39,259 nucleotides of DNA from Actinomycetota bacterium (GTDB lineage Bacteria > Actinomycetota > Thermoleophilia > Miltoncostaeales > Miltoncostaeaceae): contig SYFI01000003.1 of the NCBI GenBank assembly GCA_005800465.1, forward strand, positions 1-39,259, given 5' to 3'. Below are positions 38,038 to 39,259 of this stretch, in pieces. The first letter of the stretch is position 1, and each line of letters begins with the position of its first letter. The notes under the pieces were generated by a model. It made no database searches, was not told the DNA's origin, and saw nothing but the letters and a program-made list of their open reading frames with translations. Made by a program: the position numbers and the translations under genes.

Positions 38038-39259
38038 GCATCCGGCAGGTGGCGCGGGCGGCAGCCGTCGTCGCCCTCTTCGGAATCCTCTCCCGCACCC
38101 TCGGGTTCGTACGCGAGATCGTGTTGGCGGGTGTGTACGGCACCACGGCGCAGACCGATGCCTACGTCAATACACTGTTTCTGGTCAACACGGTGGCGGC
38201 GGTGCTGCTCTACGTGCTCACAACGCTGCTCATCCCGGTGTTCCAGCAGGAGCGCGAGCGATCCGGTACCGACAGTGCGTGGGGGCTCCTGTGGTCCATC
38301 TTCGCCTGGGTGGGCATTGTGCTCATTGCGCTCACGGCGTTCATTGCCATCTGGCCCGAGGGACCAGTGGCGCTGTTCGACATGGGGCCCGAGCGTTCCC
38401 AGATCGCCGCAGACCTCCTGCGGGTGATGGCACCCGCACTGATGCTGCAGGGGTTCAGCGCCCTGTTCACCGCAATCCTGCAGGTGCACGGGCGCTTCAC
38501 CGGGCCAGCAGCCGTGGGCGTGGCGTTCAACACAGGAATTCTGATCGGTGTCATCGCTGGCGCCGGCACCATCGGCATCACCGCGGCCGCCTGGGGCGTC
38601 ACGCTGGGCGCGTTGCTGCAGGTGCTGTTCCAGCTCCCGCAGTTCAGTCGCGAGGCCCGGAACGGGGGCGGGCACATGTCGCTCAGGCACCCCAGTCTTT
38701 CGCCCACGCTGGTGCTCGCCATCCCCGTGCTCGCGGCATCGGTGCTGCAGCAGATCAACTCATTCACCGACAAGCTCTTCGCCTCGTCGCTCGAGGCCGG
38801 CCGCAACGCCGCGCTCTCCTTTGCGAATGCGCTCGGGTCGGCACCCCGCACCGTGCTGCTATTTCCCCTGCTCATGCCGCTCTTTCCTCTTATCGCGGGG
38901 TATGTCGCCAAGGGGAAGCGGAACGAGACCGCTGCCGCCTTCCATCGCGCCGCCGGCATCCTGGCACTGGTGGCCATCCCCGTCACGGTATTCATGGCCA
39001 TCGGTGCGTCGGAGATTGCGCAGGTGGCGTTCGGCCGGGGCAAATGCGATGCCGCATGCGTGTCGGAGATTGCGTCGCCACTGGCCTTCTATGGCGTGGC
39101 GGTGTGGGGCAACTTCATCGGCTATCTGCTCAACCGCACCCTCTCGGCCAGCAACCGTGCACGCGAAGTGATGATCGCCACCATCATCAGCGTGGTGGTC
39201 ACCATCGGGCTTGATCTCGTGTTCCTGCAGCCGATGCAGCAAGCCGGTCTTGCGCTGGC
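38034..39259 (+). CDS. murJ: MurJ/MviN-type flippase (C-terminus outside window)
   Basis: The first 408 codons of a polytopic membrane protein. FGILSRTLGFVREIVLAGVYG at residues 15-35 is the typical opening of MurJ, with the conserved Arg residues, followed by TDAYVNTLFLVN and, later, LQQINSFTDKLFASSLEAG and LFPLLMPLFPLIAG, all expected in the MurJ family. MurJ flips lipid II. Because this copy lies in the glycan operon in the place where a Wzx flippase is expected, it may instead flip undecaprenyl-linked repeat units, and such MurJ-like proteins exist in exopolysaccharide loci. About eleven of fourteen helices are visible. The gene starts in ATGA overlap with the propeller gene. Confidence 0.85.
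   Translation, partial: MSIRQVARAAAVVALFGILSRTLGFVREIVLAGVYGTTAQTDAYVNTLFLVNTVAAVLLYVLTTLLIPVFQQERERSGTDSAWGLLWSIFAWVGIVLIALTAFIAIWPEGPVALFDMGPERSQIAADLLRVMAPALMLQGFSALFTAILQVHGRFTGPAAVGVAFNTGILIGVIAGAGTIGITAAAWGVTLGALLQVLFQLPQFSREARNGGGHMSLRHPSLSPTLVLAIPVLAASVLQQINSFTDKLFASSLEAGRNAALSFANALGSAPRTVLLFPLLMPLFPLIAGYVAKGKRNETAAAFHRAAGILALVAIPVTVFMAIGASEIAQVAFGRGKCDAACVSEIASPLAFYGVAVWGNFIGYLLNRTLSASNRAREVMIATIISVVVTIGLDLVFLQPMQQAGLAL

Noticed and set aside
1..39259. Genomic island or prophage
   Set aside because: No integrase, transposase, tRNA, direct-repeat boundary or composition break is visible; gene overlaps and base use are uniform across the window.

Overview
The window is a GC-rich, very tightly packed bacterial chromosome segment with 37 protein genes (two cut by the window ends). 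I see no rRNA, tRNA, CRISPR array, insertion sequence or phage gene. Many GTG and TTG starts, F420/LLM-type oxidoreductase chemistry, a single-membrane type of envelope gene set (class A penicillin-binding protein, chain-length regulator without any outer-membrane export protein) and an OtsA of the SNRGP/GGGLVTAL type suggest an actinobacterium (Actinomycetota). A deep-branching class such as Thermoleophilia is my guess, not something the sequence proves.

Layout. 1-2.5 kb: two overlapping major-facilitator exporters on the minus strand. 2.6-5.3 kb: a small membrane protein, a divergent zinc-ribbon protein, and a thioredoxin operon (trxB, trxA, an FmdB-type zinc ribbon, and a CsoR/CstR-family repressor) preceded by a G/C-tract inverted repeat that resembles CsoR-family operators. 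The repressor keeps two cysteines but lacks the copper-binding histidine, so it looks like a persulfide sensor rather than a copper sensor. 5.3-8.0 kb (minus): a HAD hydrolase followed by two tandem paralogous polytopic membrane proteins of unknown function. 8.2-10.9 kb: an unknown single-pass protein translationally coupled to a class A penicillin-binding protein with a Pro/Ala tail. 10.9-17.7 kb (minus): a six-gene chain joined by 4-base overlaps: M28-like protein with multiple membrane spans and no recognisable zinc ligands, GT2 polyprenyl-phosphate glycosyltransferase, GT4 glycosyltransferase, UPF0104-type membrane protein, DUF2079-type membrane protein and a small four-helix membrane protein; it looks like a lipid-linked glycosylation unit. 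17.7-19.2 kb: trehalose-6-phosphate synthase.

19.4-39.3 kb (plus) is a polysaccharide/exopolysaccharide locus in two transcription units. The first (19.4-26.8 kb) holds an LLM flavin/F420 oxidoreductase, a secreted repeat-like protein, a secreted glycoside hydrolase, a methyltransferase, a membrane-anchored FlgD-Ig-like protein, a Wzy/O-antigen-ligase protein and a GT4 enzyme. The second (26.8 kb to the end) holds another Wzy-type protein, three free-standing or fused GT4 modules, two ATP-grasp proteins, a deacetylase-GT4 fusion, a phosphoglycosyl transferase, a Wzz-type chain-length protein, a membrane-anchored PQQ-type beta-propeller and a MurJ/Wzx-like flippase. Together these give priming, assembly, flipping, polymerisation, length control and extracellular trimming of a surface glycan.

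Genome style. Nineteen gene junctions are exact 4-base NTGA stop/start overlaps and use ATG, GTG, TTG and once apparently CTG. Several first genes of operons have a TAnnnT-like -10 hexamer only 6-10 bases before the start codon, pointing to leaderless or nearly leaderless mRNAs. Convergent genes end within a few bases of each other, with no space for ordinary terminators. No gene-free stretch exceeds about 140 bases.
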